Positions 1 to 7,960 of a DNA stretch of 64,000 nt are shown here, one piece after another. The stretch's first letter is position 1, and each line of letters begins with the position of its first letter. A program made the translations under genes and the position numbers. This stretch comes from an uncultured Muribaculaceae bacterium. GTDB taxonomy: Bacteria > Bacteroidota > Bacteroidia > Bacteroidales > Muribaculaceae. The stretch is from positions 22,499 to 86,498 of the forward strand of contig CAJTPK010000012.1 in the NCBI GenBank assembly GCA_910578075.1. Direction: 5' to 3'. The notes under the pieces are model-generated. The model saw only the letters and a list, made by a program, of their open reading frames with translations, had not been told where the DNA came from and made no database searches.

Positions 1-936
1 TATATGTATTTCCCGGGAGATTCCCGTCGTTTTCCCAATATGATGTTCTACCAGAGCGAGGCGAACACATCCGGAATGGGACCTAACTTCTATGATATGG
101 ATCTTGATAAAGTTCTCGGTTTGGCTTACTGGGGTATGATAGACTATTTCGGAGAATCAGCAGGCTGGCCGGCAAAGGGTTGGACTCAGGGTGTGTTTGA
201 CGTATCTCTCGAACCAAAACCAATGGCATATTTTCTGCGAAGCATTTTTAAACCCGAGGAGCCGATTGTCAGAATATCAGTTATTGATGATGAAAATTCC
301 TTGATGTGGAATGATGTGCAGGTCGGAGTAAAGTCTATGTCGTCTCATTGGAACAGGAAAGAGGGAGCTGATATTAAATTATATACATTTACCAATGCCG
401 AAGAAGTGGAGCTTCTGGTGAATGGCAAGAGTCTGGGGCGTAAATATAATAATATCGCAGATTCAAAATCACGCAACCGGATTTTATGGGAGAAAGTGCC
501 GTATGCATCCGGTAAGATTGAGGCGCGGGCATATTCAGGCGGGAAGAAGGTTGCATCGCATTTGTTGAAAACAGCAGGAAAGGGGATAAAGCTCATTGCG
601 GAGGGGGATAATAATGCTTGGAAGGCAGATGGAAGAGATCTGCAACATGTGAGGGTTACAGCTGTTGATAAAAAGGGAATACGCGACCATTCAGCTCATC
701 AAACCGTTAATTTCAAGGTGAATGGCCCGGCGCAGATAATTGGCGTGATAAATGGTGACATGTATAGTGGCGAGGCTTTAACCGGAAACATGCGCTCCTT
801 ATATAATGGCTCGTGTGTCGTCATATTGAAATCGATGAACAACGCCACCGGTGAGCGCGCCAGTCGTAAGGTGCGTCTGAGCGCAGAAGCGGAAGGATTG
901 GATGCAGCAGAAATAGAATTTGAACTTTTTTACTGA
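1..936 (+). CDS. Glycoside hydrolase family 2 enzyme, C-terminal part (cut by window start)
   Basis: The frame is open from base 1, so the N-terminal half, including the sugar-binding and acid/base regions, lies outside the window. What remains (about 311 residues) starts at the end of the TIM barrel, with YFGESAGWPAKGW followed by SLEPKPMAYFLRSIF. This is the typical end of Bacteroidetes GH2 beta-galactosidases. It continues into a DUF4982-type beta-sandwich (EVELLVNGKSLGRK near residue 140) and a last Ig-like domain containing VNGPAQIIGVINGD. Family knowledge suggests a periplasmic or surface exo-glycosidase, most often beta-galactosidase; substrate cannot be told from this part. It ends 65 bases before tRNA-Cys, and the tRNA promoter begins inside that gap. 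Confidence 0.85.
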   Translation, partial: YMYFPGDSRRFPNMMFYQSEANTSGMGPNFYDMDLDKVLGLAYWGMIDYFGESAGWPAKGWTQGVFDVSLEPKPMAYFLRSIFKPEEPIVRISVIDDENSLMWNDVQVGVKSMSSHWNRKEGADIKLYTFTNAEEVELLVNGKSLGRKYNNIADSKSRNRILWEKVPYASGKIEARAYSGGKKVASHLLKTAGKGIKLIAEGDNNAWKADGRDLQHVRVTAVDKKGIRDHSAHQTVNFKVNGPAQIIGVINGDMYSGEALTGNMRSLYNGSCVVILKSMNNATGERASRKVRLSAEAEGLDAAEIEFELFY

Positions 937-952
937 ATTTTTTTAATAAATA

Positions 953-984
953 TTTGCTTATATCGGAAAGTTTATTTAACTTTG
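953..984 (+). promoter_or_regulatory. Promoter of tRNA-Cys
   Basis: A TTTG at 953-956 and a TAACTTTG at 977-984 are separated by 20 bases, an exact fit to the Bacteroidetes -33/-7 promoter. Transcription should start near base 991, about ten bases before the mature tRNA. Confidence 0.75.
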
Positions 985-1001
985 CACTCGCAAAAGCAAA
1001 G

Positions 1002-1072
1002 GGTGCCATGTCCGAGTGGTTAGGTACCGGTCTGCAAAACCGTTTACACCAGTTCGAATCTGGTTGGCACCT
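1002..1072 (+). tRNA. tRNA-Cys (anticodon GCA)
   Basis: The acceptor arms GGTGCCA and TGGCACC pair over seven bases. The anticodon loop CTGCAAA at 1032-1038 puts GCA at 1034-1036, flanked by a stem of four to five pairs. The T arm carries the GTTCGAATC loop. The discriminator base is T at 1072, the Cys identity base. CCA is not encoded. A promoter lies upstream and a strong hairpin follows at once. Confidence 0.95.
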
Positions 1073-1077
1073 CAATA

Positions 1078-1112
1078 AAACAGGCTTATCTCATTGAGAT
1101 AAGCCTGTTTTT
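1078..1112. terminator. Intrinsic terminator after tRNA-Cys
   Basis: Two 16-base arms (starting AAACAGGCTTAT) form a perfect inverted repeat with almost no spacer, followed by a short T run on the plus strand. It ends the tRNA transcript. The mirrored strand has TTTTATTG after the hairpin, so it could also stop the convergent minus-strand gene. Confidence 0.8.
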
Positions 1113-1135
1113 ATTAGTACTATTTTTATTTATTA

Positions 1136-2113
1136 TTACTCTTTCTCGTAGATGTAGACTTCATGGATCTCCTTGGTGTAGCCTTCATCGGTCAGGGGGC
1201 CTTGTGACATGCCAAGCACAATCTTTGTCCCTCTGTTATTCAGCACAAGTAAGTCGCCATTAACAGGGTCTATGGCTACTCCTTCAATTTCTCCGGCTCT
1301 TTTAAAGTCGCTCATCTCACGAAAGTGGCTGACTCTCCCAAGTTGCGCACCGCCTGCTATTTTGCCTCTGCGCATCTCCGGTTTGCCATTGGAATCGAGC
1401 TTTACGCTGAATGGCGTCTCTTTGACTACTTCTTCGCCTTCCATAAGTCCGGTATAGGGGACATCGCCGAGGTCTGCCACGTAGAGGTTATCTGCAATCC
1501 CGTAGGATGCTTCGCCGTCATCGGCAGAGAATATTATCTTTCCATCTGCAATCGTGATTCCTTGACACCAATATGGGGTAGGGGCGCACTGCATTTTTGT
1601 ATGATAGCGTCCTGTTTCCAAGTCATAGCAGTATGCATAGCGGGAATCTACCCAATCGCTCATCCAGACCATGTTCTTGTCTCTGTCTACAGCGATACCT
1701 GACACCTCAACCTGACCGGATTCCGGACTCCATGGAAGGTCGCGCTTCCATTCGAGGGTGTTGGCGTCATAAATAGAGACGGCGATGTTAAAGCCTCGCC
1801 CATATTCAAATTTTTCTATGCCGCAGTATATCTCTCCGTTCCATACATCAATATCACCGAAATGATTGGCAATTTCGGGATGTTGGAACGGCTGTTTGTT
1901 GACGGCTATGAGATTCCAGTTTTTATCATATTTATACAGGGCTTTTGTGTCAGATACGTAATAATGTGTGCTGTCGACTGCGATTCCCTGACGACCCTCT
2001 ACCGGAACAATTTTCTTAAGCCTGTATTTTTCGCCTATCAGCCCTGCGTTCGCTATTGACACACAGAGAGATGATAGGAGAGCTGTTGCTATGAATTTGG
2101 TGTATGCTTTCAT
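1136..2113 (-). CDS. Secreted beta-propeller protein of unknown function
   Basis: A 325-residue protein with a clear Sec signal peptide (basic start, hydrophobic core, cut after ANA near residue 23). The body is built of repeated short strands with motifs such as GIAVD (several times), GDIDVWNGEIYCG, GITIADGKIIFS and GVAIDPVNGDLLVLNN. This is the pattern of SMP-30/NHL-like propellers, where each blade carries a conserved Asp-Gly or Asn-Gly turn. No catalytic set is evident, so hydrolase, lyase or simple binding roles all remain open. It stands alone, convergent with tRNA-Cys, and has its own promoter. Confidence 0.7.
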   Translation of the reverse strand: MKAYTKFIATALLSSLCVSIANAGLIGEKYRLKKIVPVEGRQGIAVDSTHYYVSDTKALYKYDKNWNLIAVNKQPFQHPEIANHFGDIDVWNGEIYCGIEKFEYGRGFNIAVSIYDANTLEWKRDLPWSPESGQVEVSGIAVDRDKNMVWMSDWVDSRYAYCYDLETGRYHTKMQCAPTPYWCQGITIADGKIIFSADDGEASYGIADNLYVADLGDVPYTGLMEGEEVVKETPFSVKLDSNGKPEMRRGKIAGGAQLGRVSHFREMSDFKRAGEIEGVAIDPVNGDLLVLNNRGTKIVLGMSQGPLTDEGYTKEIHEVYIYEKE

Positions 2114-2135
2114 ATCTATATTCTATTATCTTTTG

Positions 2136-2143
2136 CAAAGATA
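2136..2143 (-). promoter_or_regulatory. -7 box for the beta-propeller gene
   Basis: Read on the minus strand this is TATCTTTG, matching TAnnTTTG, 22 bases upstream of the start codon. No good TTTG was found at the expected -33 distance. Confidence 0.5.
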
Positions 2144-2194
2144 ATATTTTGGATTGATAATCTTTATATTCTTCATGCAAAGTTAGAATTTCTC

Positions 2195-2213
2195 CACGCA
2201 CCGCAGGTGCGTG
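2195..2213. repeat. Perfect short hairpin next to the tandem repeats
   Basis: CACGCACC, spacer GCA, GGTGCGTG: an eight-base stem with a three-base loop, GC-rich in an AT-rich gap. It is not followed by a T run, so it is not an obvious terminator. It sits eight bases before the repeat array and may be part of the same element. Confidence 0.7.
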
Positions 2214-2220
2214 CACTCAA

Positions 2221-2341
2221 CCCTCATTGCCTCGAATAAATAGCCACCCAACCGCATTGCCTCGAATAAATAGCCACCCAACCCGCATTGCTTCGAATAA
2301 ATAGCCACCCAACCGCATTGCCTCGAATTAATAGCCACTCG
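2221..2341. repeat. Four tandem 30-31 bp repeats
   Basis: Units begin at 2221, 2251, 2281 and 2312. The core is GCATTGCCTCGAATAAAT followed by AGCCACCCAA. The third unit is one base longer and has one T for C; the first and last are slightly worn. There are no spacers, so this is not a CRISPR array. The gap between the flanking genes (2114-2426) otherwise holds only the two flanking promoters and the hairpin. Function unknown. Confidence 0.9.
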
Positions 2342-2410
2342 AAAATTGATAGCGAGGATTTTTTTGTGGGGGAAATTCAAAATTGAGTTTTATTTGTTAT
2401 TAAATTAAGT

Positions 2411-2418
2411 TAAATTTG
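2411..2418 (+). promoter_or_regulatory. -7 box directly before the GT4 gene
   Basis: TAAATTTG matches TAnnTTTG. It ends only eight bases before the ATG, so the transcript would start within a few bases of the start codon. Confidence 0.5.
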
Positions 2419-2426
2419 CAGAATTT

Positions 2427-3620
2427 ATGAAAGGACCGTTTTCTCACCCTGAAGCTAAGGAGCTGTATGGCATATTCAATGACAGCTTTCCTCCGATTCT
2501 TGACGGAGTGACACTGGCTGTGGAGAATTATGTATACTGGCTTCAGCGTAAAGGTAAGATGCCTTGTGTGGTCACGCCATGGAATCCGGAGAAGAATGAT
2601 TATCCCTTTGATGTGGTTCGTTATTTTTCTCTGCCAATTGCCTCGCGTCATCCATACAGATATGGGTATCCGAAGTTGGATCCTTTCATTTGGAAGCGCT
2701 TACGCGACACAAATTTCAAAATTCTACATTCACATTGTCCCTTTTCCTCCGGTAGGCTTGCTGTCTATGTTAAAAAGCATCAGCATGTGCCATTGATCGG
2801 TACGTTTCACTCAAAATATCGCTCTGATCTGGAGCATTCATTCAGGAAAACACCGTGGATGGTGCCGATAATAATGAAGAGGATTATCAATTTCTTCAAT
2901 GCCTGCGACGAAGTCTGGATTCCGCAGGCGCAGGTTGAGGATACGGTCAGGGAATATGGTTTCACCGGTCCGCTGACTGTTGTGGAGAATGGCAATGATT
3001 TCGCTTCGGCAATAACCGGAAATTTAAAGGAATATAAAGCGGCAGCTAAAAAGAGAATGGGTGTTGCGGAGAATGAAATAGCTCTCCTTTTTGTCGGTCA
3101 GCATATATGGGAGAAAGGTCTGGATATAGTGGTTGATACTCTTCGGCTGCTTCATGGGAAAGTGCCGTTCCGGATGAATTTTATTGGAACAGGTTATGCT
3201 TTCGATGATATCAGGAAACGTATCTCTGATTTAGGATTATCAGAAAATGTCACTCTTCATGGTGTGGTAAAAGATCGTGACATCCTTAAAAATTATTACG
3301 CGGGATCAGATCTGTTTCTATTTCCATCTTTTTATGATAATGCGCCGCTTGTTGTCAGGGAAGCAGCTGCCATGGGCACACCATCCATTTTGCTTAAAGG
3401 GTCGACGGCATCGGAAGTGATAAGAGATGGCAAGAATGGTTTTCTGACAGATAAGTCGCCTGAGAAATTTGCCGAGCTTATTGAATCGCTCTATCATGAT
3501 CAGGAACGTCTCCGAACAGCATCATCAGGCGCTAAGGAGACGCTTGTCAGAAGCTGGGAAGATGTAGTTGATGAGGTAAGCGACAGATATGATTCGCTAA
3601 TAAAACGGGTAGGGAAATGA
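2427..3620 (+). CDS. Glycosyltransferase family 4
   Basis: A 397-residue retaining GT-B enzyme. The N-terminal Rossmann half has the GT4 opening NDSFPPILDGV at residues 18-28, where the acceptor side binds. The C-terminal half has FVGQHIWEKGLD and the nucleotide-sugar motif of EX7E type around residues 304-312 (Asp at the first position, Glu312 in VREAAAMGTP). It resembles PimB/UgtP-like lipid glycosyltransferases, so a glycolipid or cell-surface sugar acceptor is likely; donor and acceptor cannot be read from sequence. The start is the only ATG after an in-frame stop at 2406. Its last codon overlaps the next gene by four bases (ATGA), indicating translational coupling. Confidence 0.85.
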   Translation: MKGPFSHPEAKELYGIFNDSFPPILDGVTLAVENYVYWLQRKGKMPCVVTPWNPEKNDYPFDVVRYFSLPIASRHPYRYGYPKLDPFIWKRLRDTNFKILHSHCPFSSGRLAVYVKKHQHVPLIGTFHSKYRSDLEHSFRKTPWMVPIIMKRIINFFNACDEVWIPQAQVEDTVREYGFTGPLTVVENGNDFASAITGNLKEYKAAAKKRMGVAENEIALLFVGQHIWEKGLDIVVDTLRLLHGKVPFRMNFIGTGYAFDDIRKRISDLGLSENVTLHGVVKDRDILKNYYAGSDLFLFPSFYDNAPLVVREAAAMGTPSILLKGSTASEVIRDGKNGFLTDKSPEKFAELIESLYHDQERLRTASSGAKETLVRSWEDVVDEVSDRYDSLIKRVGK

Positions 3621-4714
3621 GTGTAAAAGCCAATGATAATACGCGGTCTGCAACCGGAGCGGGATTCTCGTTCTGGAAGATCTTGCTGCCGGTTGCCATA
3701 GGGCTTGCTGTTGTTGTGCTTATGTTCATGCATGATGCCCGTAAGGAAGATTTCGCGGATGTATGGAAAAGTATCCATTTTGATACCCGCGTAATCATAT
3801 GTATTGTTGTCGGCTTCCTATGCATGTTTGGCAGGGATTTCGGGCTTACATGGCGTTTCAGGGCATTGACTGACCGAAAGCTTAGCTGGGGTCAGGCATG
3901 GAGGGTGGACATGCTGTGCGAATTTACCAATTGCATAACGCCATCTGCTGTTGGCGGAAGTTCATTGGGGATGGTGTTTTTGAATTCACAAGGTATTGAA
4001 ATAGGAAGGGCTACGACATTGATGCTGACTACTCTTTTTATGGATGAACTGTTTTTTGTCATAGCATGTCCGTTTGTGGTTTTGTTAACACCCGCATCTG
4101 ATATTTTCACTTCAGTTGGCTCAGCATTCTCCCATGGAATAAAATATACGTTCTGGGTTGTCTATCTTTTCATAGCTTTGTGGACATTTATTCTTTTTGT
4201 CGGGATCATCTGGAAACCTCTGTGGATACAGAAGGTGCTTGATAAAATATCAACATGGCATTGGTTGAGAAAGTGGTCAACTCAGATCAGCGGTCTTGGA
4301 GTGAATATGGTTGCTACATCAAAGGAGTTGAGAACAAAACCGTTCCGGTTCTGGCTGGAGGTGTTCTGTGGAACTGCATTATCATGGACATCCCGCTATC
4401 TGGTTGTAAATGCTCTCTTTTTCGGCTTCGTTCCGGCAGACGACAGGTATCAATGGGCTATTCTTGCCAGACAATTTGTGATATGGGTTGTGCTGATGGT
4501 GAGCCCGACTCCCGGTGGTGCAGGGCTAAGTGAGTGGCTGTTTTCAGAATATTACGGTGACATAATAGGTACAGCAGGGATGGCACTCATTCTTGCGATA
4601 TTCTGGAGAGCGATAACATATTATCTATATCTTTTCATAGGGGCGGTGCTTGTGCCCAACTGGCTCCGAAAAACAATCGGCAGTCATGTAAAAGGGAATG
4701 TAAATCAAACTTAA
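3617..4714 (+). CDS. LPG-synthase-type integral membrane protein (UPF0104 family)
   Basis: A 365-residue polytopic membrane protein with about eight to nine hydrophobic segments. The family marks TPSAVGGSSLG (near residue 112) and SPTPGGAGLSEW (near residue 296) match the membrane half of lysylphosphatidylglycerol synthetases and the AglD/UPF0104 group. There is no aminoacyl-transferase domain, so it is not a full MprF. Coupling by ATGA to a GT4 gene suggests a role as flippase or partner in glycolipid assembly; this is inference. KdsB follows 13 bases later. Confidence 0.8.
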   Translation: MSVKANDNTRSATGAGFSFWKILLPVAIGLAVVVLMFMHDARKEDFADVWKSIHFDTRVIICIVVGFLCMFGRDFGLTWRFRALTDRKLSWGQAWRVDMLCEFTNCITPSAVGGSSLGMVFLNSQGIEIGRATTLMLTTLFMDELFFVIACPFVVLLTPASDIFTSVGSAFSHGIKYTFWVVYLFIALWTFILFVGIIWKPLWIQKVLDKISTWHWLRKWSTQISGLGVNMVATSKELRTKPFRFWLEVFCGTALSWTSRYLVVNALFFGFVPADDRYQWAILARQFVIWVVLMVSPTPGGAGLSEWLFSEYYGDIIGTAGMALILAIFWRAITYYLYLFIGAVLVPNWLRKTIGSHVKGNVNQT

Positions 4715-4727
4715 AATAATCTGACAC

Positions 4728-5480
4728 ATGAAGTACATAGTAATTATTCCTGCGCGTTATGAATCATCGCGCTTTCCCGGAAAACCTCTTGCCAAGATAG
4801 GAGGCGAAGAAATGATAGTTAGAGTTTGCCGTCAGGTTGAGAAAGCCGGAGTTGAGGCAGCTGTCGCGACTGATGATGAGAGAATTCTCGAATGTGTAGA
4901 AAAAGCCGGTTTCAGAGCGGTGATGACCTCACCTTCGCATAGGAGCGGTACAGAAAGGGTTGAGGAGGCGTATCGCCTTTTAGGCAGTGATGCAGATGTG
5001 GTAATCAATGTGCAGGGAGATGAGCCATTTATCCGTCCGGAACAGATTGAAAAGTTGGTTGCCATATTTGAAAAAAACAATGATGCCCGGTTAGCGACTC
5101 TCGCCATGCATTTTGATGCCACAAAAGGTTTTGACGCCCTGTTTGATCCGAACTTGGTGAAGATTGTGTTCAGCAATGAGATGGATGCGATGTATTTCTC
5201 ACGTAGCATCATTCCTTATGTTAGGAAGACGGATTGGAAAAATTGGCTGAAGGAGACGGATTTTTATACGCATATCGGCATTTACGGCTATAAGGCAAAG
5301 ACATTGTCTGAGATCGTGAGACTGCCGGAGTCTACTCTTGAGAAAGCAGAGAGTCTTGAACAGTTGAGGTGGCTGCAGAATGGCTATGGAATAAAAGTGG
5401 GACTCACGGAATTCTCAACAATAGGTATTGACACGGAAGCCGATTTGCGTGCAGCGGAAGATATGCTGACAAACGGATAG
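4728..5480 (+). CDS. kdsB: 3-deoxy-manno-octulosonate cytidylyltransferase
   Basis: A 250-residue cytoplasmic enzyme, the usual length for KdsB. It joins CTP and Kdo to give CMP-Kdo, the donor used by the Kdo transferase that caps lipid A. The signature IPARYESSRFPGKPL is at the N-terminus, NVQGDEPFI near residue 94 holds the metal-binding Asp, and HIGIYGYK lies in the Kdo-binding part. It is the third gene of an envelope operon behind the GT4 and the LPG-synthase-type protein, which supports a shared role in outer-membrane glycolipid. Confidence 0.95.
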   Translation: MKYIVIIPARYESSRFPGKPLAKIGGEEMIVRVCRQVEKAGVEAAVATDDERILECVEKAGFRAVMTSPSHRSGTERVEEAYRLLGSDADVVINVQGDEPFIRPEQIEKLVAIFEKNNDARLATLAMHFDATKGFDALFDPNLVKIVFSNEMDAMYFSRSIIPYVRKTDWKNWLKETDFYTHIGIYGYKAKTLSEIVRLPESTLEKAESLEQLRWLQNGYGIKVGLTEFSTIGIDTEADLRAAEDMLTNG

Positions 5481-5489
5481 ACTCAGAAA

Positions 5490-5510
5490 TAAGGCACCTT
5501 ACATTTTTTT
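5490..5510 (+). terminator. Weak terminator after kdsB
   Basis: A short TAAGG/CCTTA hairpin with a very tight loop is followed by seven T residues. The stem is short, so termination may be partial. Confidence 0.35.
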
Positions 5511-5530
5511 AAGTCAAAGTAGACTGTTAT

Positions 5531-5562
5531 CTTGATTTATTAGTATAATTTTGTTAATTTTG
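5531..5562 (+). promoter_or_regulatory. Promoter region of pfp
   Basis: Two overlapping candidates for the -7 box occur, TAATTTTG at 5546-5553 and TAATTTTG at 5555-5562. The second has a near-consensus CTTG at 5531-5534 spaced by 20 bases. This leaves an untranslated leader of about 55 bases before pfp. Confidence 0.6.
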
Positions 5563-5624
5563 CGTTTGAATTAAGCAAAGTTTTCAACAAGGTAAAATAA
5601 GATTAAACAAGATAAAATTTCATC

Positions 5625-7280
5625 ATGAAAAAAAGTGCGCTCCAGCGAGTGAGGGCTGAATATCAGCCCAAATTGCCCAAAGATCTTCAGGGTGACGTAA
5701 AAGTAAGATTAGGCGAGGCTACAGAGTCTGTTGCCAATCAGGAAGAAATCAAGAGCCTTTTCCCCCATACCTATGGTATGCCGATCGTGCAGTTTGAGAA
5801 CAATGACAAACCCGAGCGTGTGGAAGAGCCGTTCAATGTAGGTATCATTCTTTCCGGTGGTCAGGCTCCCGGTGGACATAACGTTGTCAGCGGTATTTTC
5901 GACGGTCTTAAGAAGCTTAACAAAGAGAACCGTCTTTACGGCTTCCTTATGGGTCCTGCCGGATTCATCAACCATCAGTATATGGAGCTTACCGCGGGTT
6001 ATATTGCAGAATATCGTAACACCGGCGGTTTTGACATCATTGGTTCCGGTCGTACAAAACTCGAGACTCCCGAGCAGTTTGAGGCTGGTCTTAAGATATT
6101 GAAAGAACTTAATATCAAGGCTCTCGTAATCATCGGTGGTGACGACTCCAACACAAACGCAGCTGTTCTTGCCGAGTATTATAAGAATATCGGTGCAGGT
6201 GTCCAGGTTATCGGTGTTCCAAAGACAATCGACGGTGACCTTAAGAACGAATGGATTGAGACTTCATTCGGTTTTGACACAGCATGCAAGGTCTACAGCG
6301 AGGTTATCGGTAACATCCAGCGTGACTGCAACTCTGCAAAGAAATACTACCACTTCATCAAGCTGATGGGTCGCTCCGCATCTCATATCGCACTTGAGTG
6401 CGCACTTGAGACTCAGCCGAACATCTGTCTCATCTCAGAGGAGGTTCTTGCAAAACGCATGACTCTTGACAATATCGTAAGCTACATCTGCTACGTGATT
6501 GCCGAGCGCGCAAAATTGGGTTGGAATTTCGGTACAGTCCTCATTCCCGAGGGTCTTATCGAGTTCATACCTTCAATGAAAACCCTTATCGCCGAGCTTA
6601 ATGAGGTTCTCGTTGAGTTTGCAGATGAACTTGAATCACTTGAAGAAGGTGCTAAACTTGAGGCAATCCACAAGCATCTTTCACCCGCTAACGCAGACCT
6701 GTACAAGATGCTTCCCAAGACAATCGCACTTCAGCTCAGCCTTGATCGCGACAGCCACGGTAATGTTCAGGTTTCACTCATCGAGACAGAGAGCCTTCTC
6801 AGCGAGATGGTTGCGAAACGTCTTGCAGAAATGGCAGAGGCAGGTCAATACAGCGGAAAATTTGCAGCACAGCATCACTTCTTCGGTTATGAAGGCCGTT
6901 GCGCTGATCCTACAAACTTTGATGCAGATTATACATACGCTCTCGGTTACAACGCAGCAATGCTTATCAATTCCGGTCTCACCGGCTACATGTCGAGTGT
7001 GCGCAATCTGACAGACAAGACAGAGAACTGGATCTGCGGTGGTATACCAATCACCATGATGATGAACATGGAGCGTCGTAACGGAGAGATGAAGCCTGTG
7101 ATCCAGAAAGCACTTGTTAATCTGAATGGCCGTCCATATCTCAAATTCGCTTCAATGCGTGAGACATTGGCTCTCAACACACTTTATCAGTATCCCGGTC
7201 CTATCCAGTATTTCGGTCCTGCCGAGATCTGCGACCGTCCTTCAATGACTCTTCTTCTTGAGCACAACAAGGAGATCTGA
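5625..7280 (+). CDS. pfp: Diphosphate-fructose-6-phosphate 1-phosphotransferase
   Basis: A 551-residue PPi-dependent phosphofructokinase of the long (plant/Bacteroidetes) class, running glycolysis at the fructose 6-phosphate step with pyrophosphate as phosphoryl donor, and reversible. ILSGGQAPGGHN forms the first phosphate loop; GGDDS at 171-175 replaces the GGDGS of ATP enzymes and marks PPi use. PKTIDGDL begins at residue 199, with the catalytic Asp at 203, and MGRSASH follows. Codon use is unusually uniform (CTT, GGT, ATC, AAG), as expected of a highly expressed gene. It is a single gene with its own promoter and terminator. Confidence 0.95.
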   Translation: MKKSALQRVRAEYQPKLPKDLQGDVKVRLGEATESVANQEEIKSLFPHTYGMPIVQFENNDKPERVEEPFNVGIILSGGQAPGGHNVVSGIFDGLKKLNKENRLYGFLMGPAGFINHQYMELTAGYIAEYRNTGGFDIIGSGRTKLETPEQFEAGLKILKELNIKALVIIGGDDSNTNAAVLAEYYKNIGAGVQVIGVPKTIDGDLKNEWIETSFGFDTACKVYSEVIGNIQRDCNSAKKYYHFIKLMGRSASHIALECALETQPNICLISEEVLAKRMTLDNIVSYICYVIAERAKLGWNFGTVLIPEGLIEFIPSMKTLIAELNEVLVEFADELESLEEGAKLEAIHKHLSPANADLYKMLPKTIALQLSLDRDSHGNVQVSLIETESLLSEMVAKRLAEMAEAGQYSGKFAAQHHFFGYEGRCADPTNFDADYTYALGYNAAMLINSGLTGYMSSVRNLTDKTENWICGGIPITMMMNMERRNGEMKPVIQKALVNLNGRPYLKFASMRETLALNTLYQYPGPIQYFGPAEICDRPSMTLLLEHNKEI

Positions 7281-7306
7281 TATGAGACAAGGAATATAAA
7301 AAATTG

Positions 7307-7345
7307 AGGAAATCCTGTCTGAAAGGGCAGGATTTCCTTCTTTTA
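7307..7345 (+). terminator. Intrinsic terminator of pfp
   Basis: AGGAAATCCTG at 7307-7317 and CAGGATTTCCT at 7328-7338 form a perfect 11-base stem with a ten-base loop, followed by TCTTTTAT. Confidence 0.85.
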
Positions 7346-7382
7346 TATTATTTCCGGATTTACAGCGTTATTATAATGAACC

Positions 7383-7440
7383 AGGTAGCTGTTAAAATTA
7401 AACCGCTACTATAGTGATCATTTAATTTGACCAGCTACTT
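7383..7440. promoter_or_regulatory. Large intergenic dyad before the thioredoxin lipoprotein gene
   Basis: Arms 7383-7402 and 7421-7440 form an imperfect inverted repeat (16 of 18 core bases match, starting GTAGCTG and ending CAGCTAC). An eight-base palindrome, ACTATAGT (7408-7415), lies exactly at the centre of symmetry (7411.5). No T run follows and the next ATG is 13 bases away. It could be an RNA hairpin in the leader or a protein-binding operator. Confidence 0.6.
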
Positions 7441-7453
7441 AATGTAAATTAAT

Positions 7454-7960
7454 ATGAAAATTTTAAATCTTATATGGGCAGTTGCCGCGATTGTCATGAT
7501 CTCATCATGCGGTAATAACAAGAATTACAGGAATCCGGATGAACTGCAAAGTTATGACAAGGCTGAGACGGAGCAACCGGCGGCAGCTCCTGCTCCTGAA
7601 AGCAATTCTGTAAAATCTGAGAATGAGGAATCTGAGAATGAGGAATCTGAGGATAATCATGTGCTCACGGAAATGGTTTCAAATGGATTGCCTTCAATTA
7701 TAGATTTCACTGCGACCTGGTGCGGACCTTGCCGTATGATGAAACCTATTTTTCATAAGCTTGCAGAGGACTTTGCAGGTGAATATAATTTCGTATCAAT
7801 TGATATAGACGAGCATCCTGAATTGGCTGAGAAATATCAGATTCAGGCTGTACCAACATTTATATTCCTGGATGCAGACGGTAACGAAGGAAACCGCAAG
7901 ACCGGAGCTATCAGTGAGAAGGAATTCAGAGATGAACTTCTCAACCCCGCATGGTTCTGA
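7454..7960 (+). CDS. Thioredoxin-fold lipoprotein
   Basis: A 168-residue lipoprotein: hydrophobic leader ending in MISSC with the lipidated Cys19. An acidic, Ala/Pro/Glu-rich linker (residues 36-68) follows, and then a thioredoxin domain. The active site is WCGPC at 89-93 and the cis-proline is Pro134 (QAVPTF). The CGPC pair and full-length fold point to a disulfide reductant or oxidoreductase in the periplasm, membrane-tethered by the flexible linker. The linker has an exact 15-base tandem duplication (7616-7645) encoding SENEE twice, which suggests a length-variable spacer. It follows the large dyad and precedes an MFS gene by 47 bases. Confidence 0.85.
   Translation: MKILNLIWAVAAIVMISSCGNNKNYRNPDELQSYDKAETEQPAAAPAPESNSVKSENEESENEESEDNHVLTEMVSNGLPSIIDFTATWCGPCRMMKPIFHKLAEDFAGEYNFVSIDIDEHPELAEKYQIQAVPTFIFLDADGNEGNRKTGAISEKEFRDELLNPAWF

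Noticed and set aside
1002..1112. tRNA-Cys as integration site of a mobile element
   Set aside because: No direct repeat of the tRNA 3' end and no integrase were found nearby.
2221..2341. CRISPR array
   Set aside because: The repeats are directly adjacent with no spacers, and no cas gene is present.
2183..2380. Minus-strand 65-codon frame with repeated GGYLFEAMR
   Set aside because: The frame arises from the tandem repeats; the 31-base third unit shifts the phase so the repeat is not kept at protein level, and there is no other sign of coding.
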